Shown here one piece after another: positions 18,268 through 27,938 of a stretch of DNA of 64,000 nucleotides (positions are counted from its first letter, which is position 1; each line of letters starts with the position of its first letter). A program made the translations under genes and the position numbers. The notes under the pieces were generated by a model. That model ran no database searches. It was given only the letters and a program-made list of their open reading frames with translations, and was not told the origin of the DNA. The stretch is from Stenotrophomonas sp. UBA7346 (GTDB lineage: Bacteria > Pseudomonadota > Gammaproteobacteria > Xanthomonadales > Xanthomonadaceae), in assembly GCA_002471015.1 (NCBI GenBank), contig DKPB01000029.1, positions 1-64,000 on the forward strand, in the 5' to 3' direction.

Positions 18268-18372
18268 GCTCACCCCTCCCCAGCCCTCCCCTTCGCTGCG
18301 CGAAAGGGAGGGAGCGAAGCTCAGCCCCCTCCCTTTGGCCGAAGGCCAAGGGGAGGGTTGGGGAAGGGTGCT
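18268..18372. repeat. Head-to-head pair of GC-rich palindromes
   Basis: First element CACCCCTCCCCAGCCCTCCCC...GAAAGGGAGGG (18270-18311), second element CCCCCTCCCTTTGGCCGAAGGCCAAGGGGAGGGTTGGGG (18327-18366), in opposite orientation with about 15 bases between. Each has its own inner stem-loop (GCTGCGCGAA; TTGGCCGAAGGCCAA). Confidence 0.75.
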
Positions 18373-18423
18373 TCTGGCTTTGACCAGCAGCCCCTCACCC
18401 ACCCATCAGAACAGCAACACGCC

Positions 18424-20649
18424 TCAGGGCTTCAGGCAACGCCCCAGGAAGTTCTCGGCCATGCGGTAGCGGTGCAAGGCGTCCACACCCGACAGCCCAT
18501 GCTTCGCCCCCGGGTAGGTCATCAGCTCGAACGGCTGCCCACGCTTCTGCAGCGCGCTCATCAGGCTGGTCGAGTTGGAAAACAGCACGTTGTCATCGGC
18601 CATGCCATGGATCAGCAGCAGCGGCGAGGTCAGCCCGTCGATATGGGTGAGCACGCGCGCCTCACGGTAGCCGTCGACATTGGCGGCCGGCAGGTTCATG
18701 TAGCGCTCGGTGTAGTGGGTGTCGTACAGGCCCCAATCGGTGACCGGTGCGCCAGCCACGCCACAGGCGTACTGGTCCGAGGCCTTGGCCAGCAGCATCA
18801 GGGTCATGTAGCCGCCGTTGGACCAGCCCTGCACGCCGATGCGGCTGCCATCCACCCACGGCTGCGCCTTCAGCCATTCCACGCCCTTGAGCTGGTCGGC
18901 CACTTCCACCGTGCCCTGCACGCCGTACAGCGCACCACCAAAGTCACGGCCACGGCGCGGGGTGCCACGGTTGTCCAGCGAGAACACCACATAGCCGTGC
19001 TGGGCCAGGTACTGGTTGAACAGATGATCGCCACGGCCGGGCCAGCTGTCGGTCACGGTCTGCGAGGCCGGGCCGCCGTACACGTAGACGGCCACCGGGT
19101 ACTTCTTTGCCGGATCGAAGCCTTCCGGCTTGATCACGCTGTAATTCAGCGGCGTCTTGCCATCGGCAGCGGTCAGCGTGCCGTATTCGACCGGACGCTG
19201 TGCGCCGCGGTACCTGGCATACGGATGCTTGGGGTCGGCCAGGTTGTTGTCCAGCAGGGTGGCGATCTTTTCGCCATTGGCGCGGAACAGCTCGATCTGC
19301 GGCGGCGTGGTGTTGTTGGACCAGCTATCCACATAGACGCTGGCGTTGTTGGCGAACGCCGCGCTGTGCATGCCCGGGGCCTGCGAGAGCTTCTTCGGGC
19401 TGCCACCGGCCAGCGGCACGGCGTAGATCTCGCTGCGCAGCGGCGATTCCACGCCGGCGCGGAAATACACGGTGCCGGCGTCTTCATCCACCGCCAGCAG
19501 CTCGTCCACCGGCCAGTTGCCGGTGGTCAGCGGGGTCTGGCTGCGGCCATCGGCGCTGGACACGTACAGGTGCTGGAAGCCGCTGCGCTCGGACGACCAC
19601 AGGAAGCGGCCATCCTTGAGGAAGCGCAGGCTGTTGTGCAGCGGCACCCAGGTCTTGCCGGTCTCGGTGAGCAGCAGCTGTTGCTTGCCGTCGGCCAGGT
19701 TGGCCTGGATCAGCTCCAGCGTCTTCTGGTCGCGGCTCTGGCGCTGGAAGGTGAGGTGCTGCGGGTCGCGCCAGTTGACGCGGGTCAGGTAGATATCGGC
19801 CTGCTTGCCCAGGTCCACCCAGTTGACCGCCGCATCAGCGCGCGGGGCGATCACCCCCAGGGTGACCAGTACGTTCGGATCACCAGCCGCAGGGTAGCGC
19901 TGTTCGATCATCTCCACGCGGTCGGCATACATCTCATAGCGCTTCTGCACCGGCACCGGCGATTCGTCGATGCGGGCGAAGGCAATGGCCGAGTCATCCG
20001 GCGCCCACCAGTAACCGGTGTGGCGGTCCATTTCCTCGTCGGCGACAAACTCGGCCACACCGTTGCCGATGGTGGCGCTGCCGTCGCGGGTCAGCTGCAG
20101 CTGCTTGCCGCTGGCCAGGTCGATCACCCACAGGTTGCGCTCGCGCACGAAGCTGACAAAGCCACCCTTGGGCGAGAGCTTGGCGTCGGTGCTGAAGCCT
20201 TCGCCATTGGTGAGCTTGCGCACCGCATCGCGGCCCTGCTTGCCCAGGTCATACAGGTAGAGCTCGCCCCCCAACGGGAACAGCAGGGTCTTCGCATCCG
20301 GCGACCACTGGTAATCAACGATGCCGCTGAAGGCGGCGATGCGCTGGCGCTCGCGGCGTGCCTTTTCGGCATCGCTCAGGGTCTCGGTGCCGGGCAGCAC
20401 CACCTTGGAGTCGACCAGCAGCCGGGTCTGGCCGCTGGCGATGTCGTATTCCCACAGGTCCAGCTGTTTGACGTCGCTGTCCTTGCCACGCAGGAAGGTC
20501 ACCCGCGAGCCGTCCGGCGCCACCTTGGGCTTCATCAACGTGGGGCCGGACAGCGGCGCATTGCCGGTGATGGCTTCGAGGGTGAGCTTTTCAGCGTGCA
20601 CGGCGGGGGTGGCAAGGATCATGGCAAGGGCTAGGAACAAGGGACGCAT
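18424..20649 (-). CDS. Dipeptidyl peptidase IV (S9B)
   Basis: A 741-residue exported serine peptidase that removes N-terminal X-Pro dipeptides. Signal peptide in residues 1-19 (MRPLFLALAMILATPAVHA). An N-terminal beta-propeller (to about residue 470) precedes the alpha/beta hydrolase domain. By counting, the triad is Ser610 (GWSNGG), Asp685 (HGMADD) and His717 (GAKHG). The DPP IV Glu pair is probably in VADEEMDRHTGYWW near residue 208. Length and triad spacing agree with the S. maltophilia enzyme as I recall it. Located in the periplasm. Confidence 0.93.
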   Translation of the reverse strand: MRPLFLALAMILATPAVHAEKLTLEAITGNAPLSGPTLMKPKVAPDGSRVTFLRGKDSDVKQLDLWEYDIASGQTRLLVDSKVVLPGTETLSDAEKARRERQRIAAFSGIVDYQWSPDAKTLLFPLGGELYLYDLGKQGRDAVRKLTNGEGFSTDAKLSPKGGFVSFVRERNLWVIDLASGKQLQLTRDGSATIGNGVAEFVADEEMDRHTGYWWAPDDSAIAFARIDESPVPVQKRYEMYADRVEMIEQRYPAAGDPNVLVTLGVIAPRADAAVNWVDLGKQADIYLTRVNWRDPQHLTFQRQSRDQKTLELIQANLADGKQQLLLTETGKTWVPLHNSLRFLKDGRFLWSSERSGFQHLYVSSADGRSQTPLTTGNWPVDELLAVDEDAGTVYFRAGVESPLRSEIYAVPLAGGSPKKLSQAPGMHSAAFANNASVYVDSWSNNTTPPQIELFRANGEKIATLLDNNLADPKHPYARYRGAQRPVEYGTLTAADGKTPLNYSVIKPEGFDPAKKYPVAVYVYGGPASQTVTDSWPGRGDHLFNQYLAQHGYVVFSLDNRGTPRRGRDFGGALYGVQGTVEVADQLKGVEWLKAQPWVDGSRIGVQGWSNGGYMTLMLLAKASDQYACGVAGAPVTDWGLYDTHYTERYMNLPAANVDGYREARVLTHIDGLTSPLLLIHGMADDNVLFSNSTSLMSALQKRGQPFELMTYPGAKHGLSGVDALHRYRMAENFLGRCLKP

Positions 20650-20721
20650 GGGTTACCTGTCGGTGACAGCACGGATCAGGCCATCCTAGCCGAGCTCCAC
20701 CGTTGTCGCCCCTGCCGTCAG

Positions 20722-21414
20722 TCAGTCGCGCTTGCCGAACAGCAGCCGCTTCTCCTCGTCGCTGAGCGGCTGCCCGGCCTGCGGATTGACCGTCGGCCCC
20801 AGCGCGTACGCCCGCTGCGTGGCCGGGCGGGCGGCGATGGCCTGGTGCCAGCGGCGCAGGTGCGGGAAGGCATCAAAGTCCACCGGCAGCTTGGCGTAGG
20901 CGCCGATCCACGGGTAACTGGCCATGTCGGCGATGCCGTAATCGTCGCCGCCAAGGAAAGCCGACTCGGACAAACGCTTGTCCATCACCCGGTGCAGGCG
21001 CCGCACCTCGCTGTCATAGCGCTCGATCGCATAGGGGATGCGCTCGGGCGCATACACGTTGAAATGCCCCATCTGCCCGCTCATCGGGCCCAGCCCGCCC
21101 ATCTGCCAGAACAACCATTCCAGGGTGGCGGCACGGCCGCGCAGGTCGGCGGGGATGAATTGGCCGGTCTTCTCGGCCAGGTACAGCAGGATGGCGCCGG
21201 ACTCGAACACGCTCAGCGGAGCCCCCCCGTCCGTCGGCCCGTGGTCGACGATGGCCGGCATCTTGTTGTTGGGCGAAATGGCGAGGAACTCGGCCTGGAA
21301 CTGGTCGCCCTTGCCGATATTGACCGGGTGCAGGCGGTAGTCCAGCCCCGCCTCCTCCAGGAACAGGGTGATCTTGTGGCCGTTGGGGGTGGGCCAGTAG
21401 TACAGGTCGATCAT
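20722..21414 (-). CDS. Glutathione S-transferase (YghU/Ure2p-like)
   Basis: A 230-residue cytoplasmic protein. Residues 1-85 form a thioredoxin-like domain (MIDLYYWPTPNGHKITLFLEE, then NNKMPAIVD with the cis-Pro and FESGAILLYLAEK for glutathione binding). The rest is the all-helical domain (DYGIADMASYPW). The pattern matches the YfcG/YghU branch, whose members act as disulfide reductases. The ATG at 21414 has GGAGG seven bases upstream, so the longer open frame to 21507 is rejected. Confidence 0.88.
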   Translation of the reverse strand: MIDLYYWPTPNGHKITLFLEEAGLDYRLHPVNIGKGDQFQAEFLAISPNNKMPAIVDHGPTDGGAPLSVFESGAILLYLAEKTGQFIPADLRGRAATLEWLFWQMGGLGPMSGQMGHFNVYAPERIPYAIERYDSEVRRLHRVMDKRLSESAFLGGDDYGIADMASYPWIGAYAKLPVDFDAFPHLRRWHQAIAARPATQRAYALGPTVNPQAGQPLSDEEKRLLFGKRD

Positions 21415-21522
21415 GAATGCGCCTCCATCAAGACTGACACCGAGTGTACCTAGCAGCGGCGCTTGGCAAGGTGCAGGATCGACCATTACCCTGCCCGCTT
21501 TCCGCAACGCAGCATCCCTTTC

Positions 21523-22113
21523 ATGTCCGAGTACAAACCGCTGAGCCCGCTCTCATCCCTGATCTTCGCCTCGCGCTGGCTGCAGCTGCCGCTGTATCTG
21601 GGGCTGATCGTCGCGCAATGCGTGTATGTATTCCTGTTCGGCAAGGAGCTGTGGCACCTGATCTCCCATGCCTTCACCTGGAGCGAGCAGCAGATCATGC
21701 TGATCGTGCTGGGCCTGATCGACGTGGTGATGATCTCCAACCTGCTGGTGATGGTGATCGTCGGCGGCTACGAAACCTTCGTCTCGCGCCTGCGCCTGCA
21801 GGGCCACCCGGACCAGCCGGAGTGGCTGAGCCACGTCAACGCGTCGGTGCTGAAGGTGAAACTGGCGATGGCGATCATCGGCATCTCCTCCATCCACCTG
21901 CTCAAGACCTTCATCGAAGCCAGCCAGGTCGGCCTGCCGCTGTGCAGCAAGGAGCTGATCGCCTCCGGCGACCTGTGCACCAAGTTCACCAGCGACGGCG
22001 TGATGTGGCAGACCATCATCCACTGCGTGTTCATCCTGTCGGCCATTGGTATCGCCTGGACCGACAAGCTGATGTCCAACGGCCACGCCAAGCCGGCCAG
22101 CGGCGCGCACTGA
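21523..22113 (+). CDS. UPF0114 (YqhA) family membrane protein
   Basis: A 196-residue inner membrane protein with about four hydrophobic segments. The motif IDVVMISNLLVMVIVGGYETFVSRL and the later SSIHLLKTF are characteristic of the TIGR00645/UPF0114 family. Function is not established. The start at 21523 is chosen because MSEYKPLSPL is where family similarity begins. A 17-base inverted repeat CGTCAC-N5-GTGACG (22129-22145) lies just after the gene. Confidence 0.85.
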   Translation: MSEYKPLSPLSSLIFASRWLQLPLYLGLIVAQCVYVFLFGKELWHLISHAFTWSEQQIMLIVLGLIDVVMISNLLVMVIVGGYETFVSRLRLQGHPDQPEWLSHVNASVLKVKLAMAIIGISSIHLLKTFIEASQVGLPLCSKELIASGDLCTKFTSDGVMWQTIIHCVFILSAIGIAWTDKLMSNGHAKPASGAH

Positions 22114-22309
22114 GTGCCACCGGATGGGCGTCACAACATGTGACGTCCATCACCTTTTTGCCCGATCCCCCCCTGGTACTGCCGCAGACCGGGCACACGA
22201 TGCTAGATTCGCCCTTCATTGCTGGGTGGCAAGGCATCGGGAGTGCCTTCGCTCATCGCCTGCCGGGCCCATGCAGTCCACGCTGTCCGTCGATTCAAGG
22301 GGATGTTTG

Positions 22310-23314
22310 ATGTCGCACGTCACGAAGCTGCGCCTGTTGGCGCCCGCCCTGCTGCTGGCCACGCTGGCCGCCTGCTCGGGCAAGGATGAAACCGCGCCGG
22401 CCGCTGCCGATGGCGCCACCACACCTGCCACCACCCCGGCCGCTGCCGCTGCTGCCGACAAGGCCGCTTCGGAAAAAGTGCAGGGCATGGACACCACCCA
22501 GCTGCGCGACGCCGCCAGCGCGGCACTGCGCGAAAACCGCATGTATGCTCCGGCCGGCGACAACGCACTGGAGTACTACGTCGCCCTGCGCGACAAGCTG
22601 CCTGACGACGCCACCATCAAGAGCGCGCTGACCGACCTGCAGCCCTACACCCTGATCGCCGCTGAGCAGGCCTTGGGCCGCGAGGACTTCACCGAGGCCC
22701 AGCGCCTGATCGCGCTGCTGGAAAAAGTGGACCCCAGCGCACCGGCACTGCCGCGCCTGAAGCAGGGCGTGACCGGCGGCATGCAGGTGGCCGAGCGCCG
22801 TACCGTGGAAGAGGCCGACAAGGCCAAGAAGGACGCCGAAAACAAGGTCAAGCAGCAGGCCGAGCAGCAGCGCCTGGCCCAGCAGCAGGCCGCCGAAGCC
22901 AGCGCCGCCCAACAGCTCGCGGCCAAGCAGGAAGCCGCCCGCAAGGAAAGCGAGCGCCTGGAAGCCGAACGCCAGGCCTCGGCGCGCCGCGAAGCCGAGC
23001 AGCGCAGCGCTGCTGCCGCCGCTGCCCAGCAGGCGGCAGCACCCAAGCCGGCCGCAGCGCCGACCCTGCGGGCGGTCAGCACCCCGGCCCCGCGTTACCC
23101 GGCCGACGCACTGCGCTCGGGCACCTCGGGTGAGGTGCTGGTGGAATTGACCGTCGGCACCGACGGCTCGGTCACCGATGCCCGTGTGCTGCGCGCCAAC
23201 CCGGCCCGCACCTTCGACCGCGAAGCGCTCAATGCCGTGCGCCGCTGGAAGTTCGAGCCGATCAGCAGCCCGGTCACCACCCGCCGCACGCTGGCGTTCG
23301 CGCCGAACAAGTAA
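22310..23314 (+). CDS. Lipoprotein with C-terminal TonB domain
   Basis: A 334-residue protein. The N-terminus is a lipoprotein signal (LAAC at residues 19-22, Ser at +2). Residues 25-60 are Ala/Thr/Pro rich; about 60-160 is a helical region resembling a TPR-like pair; 160-250 is a highly charged Gln/Ala/Glu/Lys coiled coil; and 255-334 is a TonB C-terminal domain (APRYPADALRSGTSGEVLVELTVG, then ANPARTFDREALNAVRRWKFEP). TonB domains of this kind normally contact outer-membrane receptors from an inner-membrane anchor, so a lipid anchor is unusual. No exbB/exbD lies nearby. AGGGG precedes the ATG. A SMAG dimer and a strong terminator follow. Confidence 0.85.
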   Translation: MSHVTKLRLLAPALLLATLAACSGKDETAPAAADGATTPATTPAAAAAADKAASEKVQGMDTTQLRDAASAALRENRMYAPAGDNALEYYVALRDKLPDDATIKSALTDLQPYTLIAAEQALGREDFTEAQRLIALLEKVDPSAPALPRLKQGVTGGMQVAERRTVEEADKAKKDAENKVKQQAEQQRLAQQQAAEASAAQQLAAKQEAARKESERLEAERQASARREAEQRSAAAAAAQQAAAPKPAAAPTLRAVSTPAPRYPADALRSGTSGEVLVELTVGTDGSVTDARVLRANPARTFDREALNAVRRWKFEPISSPVTTRRTLAFAPNK

Positions 23315-23330
23315 GCACCCATCGCTTTTG

Positions 23331-23398
23331 GTAGTGCCGAGCCATGCTCGGCTGAAGCTCTACCGGCAAGGCCATTGCCGAGCATGGCTCGGCACTAC
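23331..23398. repeat. SMAG dimer (two GTAG palindromes, head to head)
   Basis: GTAGTGCCGAGCCATGCTCG at 23331-23350 and its reverse complement at 23378-23397, separated by about 27 bases. Each is a hairpin on its own and the pair can form a longer stem. It lies between the TonB-domain gene and its terminator. Confidence 0.9.
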
Positions 23399-23412
23399 AG
23401 GTGGATCAAAAG

Positions 23413-23440
23413 CAAAGGCCCGGATCACTCCGGGCCTTTG
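23413..23440. terminator. Bidirectional rho-independent terminator
   Basis: Twelve-base perfect stem CAAAGGCCCGGA/TCCGGGCCTTTG with a TCAC loop. A-run on the left and T-run on the right allow use by the plus-strand TonB-domain gene and the minus-strand ABC permease gene, which ends at 23452. Confidence 0.88.
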
Positions 23441-23451
23441 TTGCTACGTGC

Positions 23452-24641
23452 TCAGCCGGCGATGGCCAGCCGCTCCTGCCGGTAGCGCCATACGGCTACC
23501 GCCCACAACACCACGGCCAGTGCCGCCGAGGCCGCCAGGTATACGGCCCACTGCGTCGCCGAGGGCATCTCGCCGCGTGTCACCTTCACCAGCATCTGGT
23601 TCTGCGACAGGAACGGCACCGCGTACTGCCACAGCTGGGTGTCCTTCAACGGGTAGGCCATCAGCGCGTAGCCAGGCAGCATCGGCAGCAGCATCAACCA
23701 CACCATGTGGCTCTGTGCTTCCTTCATGCTCTTGGAACTGGCCGACAGGCAGGTGAGCAGTGCGGTGCCGATCAACACCAGCGGCAGCAGGATCACCAGC
23801 AGCTTGCCCATTGCCGCGAAGCTGACATCCAGCGAGCGCGCAGCTCCCCCGCCAATGCTGGCGCTGACCTTGAACGAGACCAGGATCAGCAGCATCGAGG
23901 CCAAGCCCAGCACCACCGCCGCCAGCATCTTGCCGCTGACCAGCGCACCGCGTGCCGCCGGTGTGGCCAGCAAGGGCTCCAGCGACTGCCGCTCGCGCTC
24001 ACCGGCCGTGGTATCCATGGCCAGGTGCGAACCGCCGATGAAGGCGAACAGCATCAGCACCAGCGGCAGCACCACCGACAGGAAGATGCCGCGCTTTGCC
24101 TCCGCCGTTGCCAGATCGCGGGTGCCGACATTGACCGGCGCGGCAACCATCGGGTTGACCCCGCGTGCCAGCAGCCGCAATGCGCCCACCGACTGCCCGT
24201 ACTCGTTGAGCACATTGCGCACACGGGCGATCTGCACGTCACCCGTACGGCGGGTGGTGTCGGCCACGATCTCCACCTTGGCCGGCTTGCCGGCATGCCA
24301 GTCGGCGGCGAAGTCCTTGTCGATGACCAGCGCCAGATCCTGTTGCTGGCTGCGGATCAGGCCCTCGATATCGGCCGGCGCCTCGGTTGCATTGATGCCA
24401 CGGCTGGCCAGGAACGCGACCAGGTTGGGTGCGCGCGCCATGCCCTCCACCGGAATGCTCAAGTCCTTTTCCAGCTGCGTTTCGGCACGCAGGTTGGTCA
24501 GCTTGTTCATGCCCAGGAACAGCAACGGGTACAACAGTGGTGCGGTCAGCAGGGTCAGCAGGAAGGTGCGGCGGTCGCGGGCGAAGTCACGCAGCTCCTT
24601 GCGCATCACCGTGATGATGGCGCGGAAGTATCCAGTCTGGC

Positions 24642-24645
<4 letters not shown>
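23452..24645 (-). CDS. ABC-2 type exporter permease (NatB-like)
   Basis: A 397-residue inner membrane permease. One N-terminal membrane helix (about residues 27-48) is followed by an extracytoplasmic domain of about 130 residues and then five to six helices; GGSHLAMDTTAGERERQSLEPLL is the conserved cytoplasmic motif of ABC-2 permeases of the NatB type. It overlaps the upstream ATPase gene by four bases (ATGA at 24642-24645), so the two are translationally coupled and should form one transporter. B. subtilis NatAB exports Na+; substrate here is unknown. A bidirectional terminator lies after its stop. Confidence 0.86.
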
Positions 24646-25397
<752 letters not shown>

Positions 25398-25427
25398 GGA
25401 AGCGGATTCCTCAGTGATGCGGTGATG

Positions 25428-26945
25428 TCACGGTTCCCAGCCATTGAAGCTGGTGAACGGCGGCACGTAATTGAGCTTGTCCAGGCAGGCGCCATCCAGC
25501 GCCTTGGCATCTGCGGTGTCGATGAACTGCCCGAACAGCTTGGGCATGCAGCCAGCGCCGATCACGTTGTGGCCCTGCCCGCGCAGCACGAACAGCCTGC
25601 CCTTGGCCAGAGTCTTGACCACTTCCTCGCCGTAACGCGGCGGCGTCACCGGATCGAACTCACCTTCCAGCACCAACGCCGGCACGTTGCCCGCCAAGGG
25701 CTTGTGGAAATCGGCCGGCGCGCTGCCCTTGGGCCACGCCGCGCACATCGCACCCAGGCCCTGCGCCATCTGCTCACCCAGCACGGTGCCCGCGTCACTG
25801 CTGGCGCTGGCCGCGGCAAAGCTGTCGGCGTCCTCGCTGCAGACCACCGACAACTGCATGCCCATGGCCATGGCGTCCTTCATGTCGTCCTGCATCATCT
25901 GCGCCAACGCCATCAGCTCCTCGTAACGGCCCGCGTTGGCCTCGTGGATCAGCTTGGGCAGCAGCGCCGCGGCAGCCGGCATGTAGGCGTACATGCGGAC
26001 CAGCCCGGCCACGCTTTCGGCACGCAGCACGTCCTCACGCGACTGGCCGGTGGCGGAATCGCGGTAGCGGACCGTCACCGGCTGCGCGCGCAGCTTGGCC
26101 AGCAGCGCATCCAGCTCGGCACGCGGATCCCCCAGCTTGTCCTTGCAGGCGGGTGCGTTGGTGCACTGGGCAAACTGCAGGGCCAGCGCGTCGTCCAGGT
26201 TGCGGGCAAAGATGTTGCCCAGCTGCAAGCTGTTGGGCACCACCGAGTCCAGCACGATGCTGCGGGTGGCCTGCGGGTGGCGCATGGCGTACTGCTGTGC
26301 GACACGGGTGCCATAGCTGACCCCGACCAGATTGATCTGCGCCACCCCCATGGCCTGGCGCACCGCATCCAGGTCCGCCACCGCTTCGGTGGTGGTGTAG
26401 AAGCGCAGATCGGCCTTCTGCGACAGCTGCGTGGCGCAGCTGGCCGCGGCCGCCTGCATCGCCGTGGCCGACATGTCATCGCCGTCATACGCCGGGCAGG
26501 ACAACAGGTTGGATTCGCCGGTGCCACGCTGGTCAACCAGCACCACGTTGCGGTGCTTGCGTACCTCACGGAAGGCCGCGTCCACCTGCGGATAGGTCGC
26601 CACCGCGGCCTGACCCGGGCCACCGGCCAGGAAAAACACCGGGTCCGGCTGTACCTCGCCTTCCTTCTCCGGCGTCAGCAGTGCGATGTTCAGGCCGATC
26701 TTGCGGCCCTGTGGATTGGCGCGGTCCTCGGGCACCTGCAAGGTGGTGCACTGTGCTTCCAGTGCTTCACGGCTGAACGGCGAACTCAAGGTGCATGGCT
26801 TGAATGCAAGCGTGCCCAACTGCAGGGATTTGCCTGCCGTCGGCGTGCCATCGGCATTGGCCGACGGGCTGGTTGCCTTGCAACCCAGCACGCCCACCAG
26901 CACGGCGGCGGCCAACAAGGTGGTTCGGGTATTGCGGGACATCAT
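25428..26945 (-). CDS. S33-family alpha/beta hydrolase (tripeptidyl aminopeptidase-like), lipoprotein
   Basis: A 505-residue protein with a lipoprotein signal (VLGC, Cys22, Lys at +2). The hydrolase motifs are in order: oxyanion GGPGQ, DQRGTGES, nucleophile GVSYGTRVA, a C-terminal domain of the TAP type with the acid in GEFDPVTPP and catalytic His in GQGHNV. Family members release amino acids or tripeptides from proline-containing or other peptides, or act as esterases; specificity is not clear. GAGGGG precedes the ATG. It is the first gene of a possible operon with the NatA/NatB-like pair. Confidence 0.87.
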   Translation of the reverse strand: MMSRNTRTTLLAAAVLVGVLGCKATSPSANADGTPTAGKSLQLGTLAFKPCTLSSPFSREALEAQCTTLQVPEDRANPQGRKIGLNIALLTPEKEGEVQPDPVFFLAGGPGQAAVATYPQVDAAFREVRKHRNVVLVDQRGTGESNLLSCPAYDGDDMSATAMQAAAASCATQLSQKADLRFYTTTEAVADLDAVRQAMGVAQINLVGVSYGTRVAQQYAMRHPQATRSIVLDSVVPNSLQLGNIFARNLDDALALQFAQCTNAPACKDKLGDPRAELDALLAKLRAQPVTVRYRDSATGQSREDVLRAESVAGLVRMYAYMPAAAALLPKLIHEANAGRYEELMALAQMMQDDMKDAMAMGMQLSVVCSEDADSFAAASASSDAGTVLGEQMAQGLGAMCAAWPKGSAPADFHKPLAGNVPALVLEGEFDPVTPPRYGEEVVKTLAKGRLFVLRGQGHNVIGAGCMPKLFGQFIDTADAKALDGACLDKLNYVPPFTSFNGWEP

Positions 26946-27010
26946 CGGAACAGCCCCTCACGGTTGAATGGAACAACGGTCCTGCCTACACCCAGACGCA
27001 GCGGCGGCAG

Positions 27011-27208
27011 CTATGTGACAGCGGGGAAGAATATTTCCTCGATCTTCGCCCCGAACAGGTCGGCGATACGGAAGGCCAGCGGCAGACTGGGATCGTACTT
27101 GCCGGTTTCCAGCGCGTTGACCGTCTGCCGCGATACCTGCAGGCGCTCGGCCAACTCCCCCTGCGACCAGCCCCGGGCATCGCGCAGCTCGCGCAGGCGG
27201 TTATCCAT
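27011..27208 (-). CDS. XRE-family HTH transcriptional regulator
   Basis: A 65-residue protein that is almost only a Cro/CI-type helix-turn-helix: LRELRDARGWSQGELAERLQ, VSRQTVNALETGKYDPSLPLAFRIADLF. It is of the YozG-like single-domain kind. It starts nine bases after the stop of the membrane protein gene on the same strand and has its GAGG in that gene's tail, so the two form an operon. In similar pairs the small regulator controls its own operon; target sites here are unknown. Confidence 0.88.
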   Translation of the reverse strand: MDNRLRELRDARGWSQGELAERLQVSRQTVNALETGKYDPSLPLAFRIADLFGAKIEEIFFPAVT

Positions 27209-27217
27209 CCGCGCGCC

Positions 27218-27802
27218 TCAGTTGTAGCGCCGCACGACCACGGCCTTGGCCAGGCCGTAGGACAGGCACACCAACGGGAACACCCAGATCATCGCCGCCG
27301 CGGACGGCACGTCGATCACCCGCGCCACCTGCAGGAAACCCCCGGTCAGGTATACCAGCGAGACGAAGGCGGTGGCAAAGCTCACCGCCTCCAGCTCGAT
27401 GCGCTGCTGCAGCTCGTCCACGTCGCGGATGTAACGGATCATCGCCCGCAGCATCAACACGATGGGCGGCACCGGCAGCAGTGCCACCGCCGCACGCAGC
27501 AGCGGCTCGTCCACCCGCTTGAGCAGCAGGGTCGAAGCCAGCAGCAGCACGACATAGGCGCCCATCGCCACCATCACCTCGCGGGTATAGCGGCGCCGCA
27601 ATGCCGGTGGTGCACTGTCACAACCCTCAGGCATCAACCGTTGCAACACCGCCGCCAACACCAGCCCCAGCGCCACCCCTAACAGCACCCCGGCCAGGCG
27701 CGGGCTGCCATCGAAGCGCGCCCACAGCAGCAGGCCCCCGCCTGCTGCTGCACTCAACACTGCACCCAGCAGGGTCAGGGCAATACGGCGTACGCGCATC
27801 AT
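27218..27802 (-). CDS. Membrane protein paired with XRE regulator
   Basis: A 194-residue protein with five to six hydrophobic segments (first pair about residues 7-26 and 34-52, then 74-95, 105-125, 150-170 and 175-190). No family recognised with certainty. The ATG at 27802 has AGGACAGGG upstream, and the longer open frame to 27946 would run into the diguanylate cyclase gene, so it is rejected. Its stop lies nine bases before the start of the XRE gene. The pair looks like the common membrane-protein plus HTH cassette. Confidence 0.75.
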   Translation of the reverse strand: MMRVRRIALTLLGAVLSAAAGGGLLLWARFDGSPRLAGVLLGVALGLVLAAVLQRLMPEGCDSAPPALRRRYTREVMVAMGAYVVLLLASTLLLKRVDEPLLRAAVALLPVPPIVLMLRAMIRYIRDVDELQQRIELEAVSFATAFVSLVYLTGGFLQVARVIDVPSAAAMIWVFPLVCLSYGLAKAVVVRRYN

Positions 27803-27938
27803 CGCCCTGTCCTGCCACTGCAGGCCGGGCCACGGCAGACAGAAATCCCAACGGCGGCACTGCGTGAACTGAGGGAGGACATGGCAGAAGACCTGTAAAG
27901 CGTGCTTTCCACATCCTGCCCGCCCCCTTATCCGCATG

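Noticed and set aside
18052..20634. Open frame of 860 residues opposite the dipeptidyl peptidase gene
   Set aside because: No domains; composition is that of a shadow frame; the minus-strand frame has a signal peptide and full catalytic triad.
22129..22145. CRP-type site after the UPF0114 gene
   Set aside because: CGTCAC-N5-GTGACG has the half-sites in the wrong order for the CRP consensus TGTGA-N6-TCACA; a chance hairpin is as likely.
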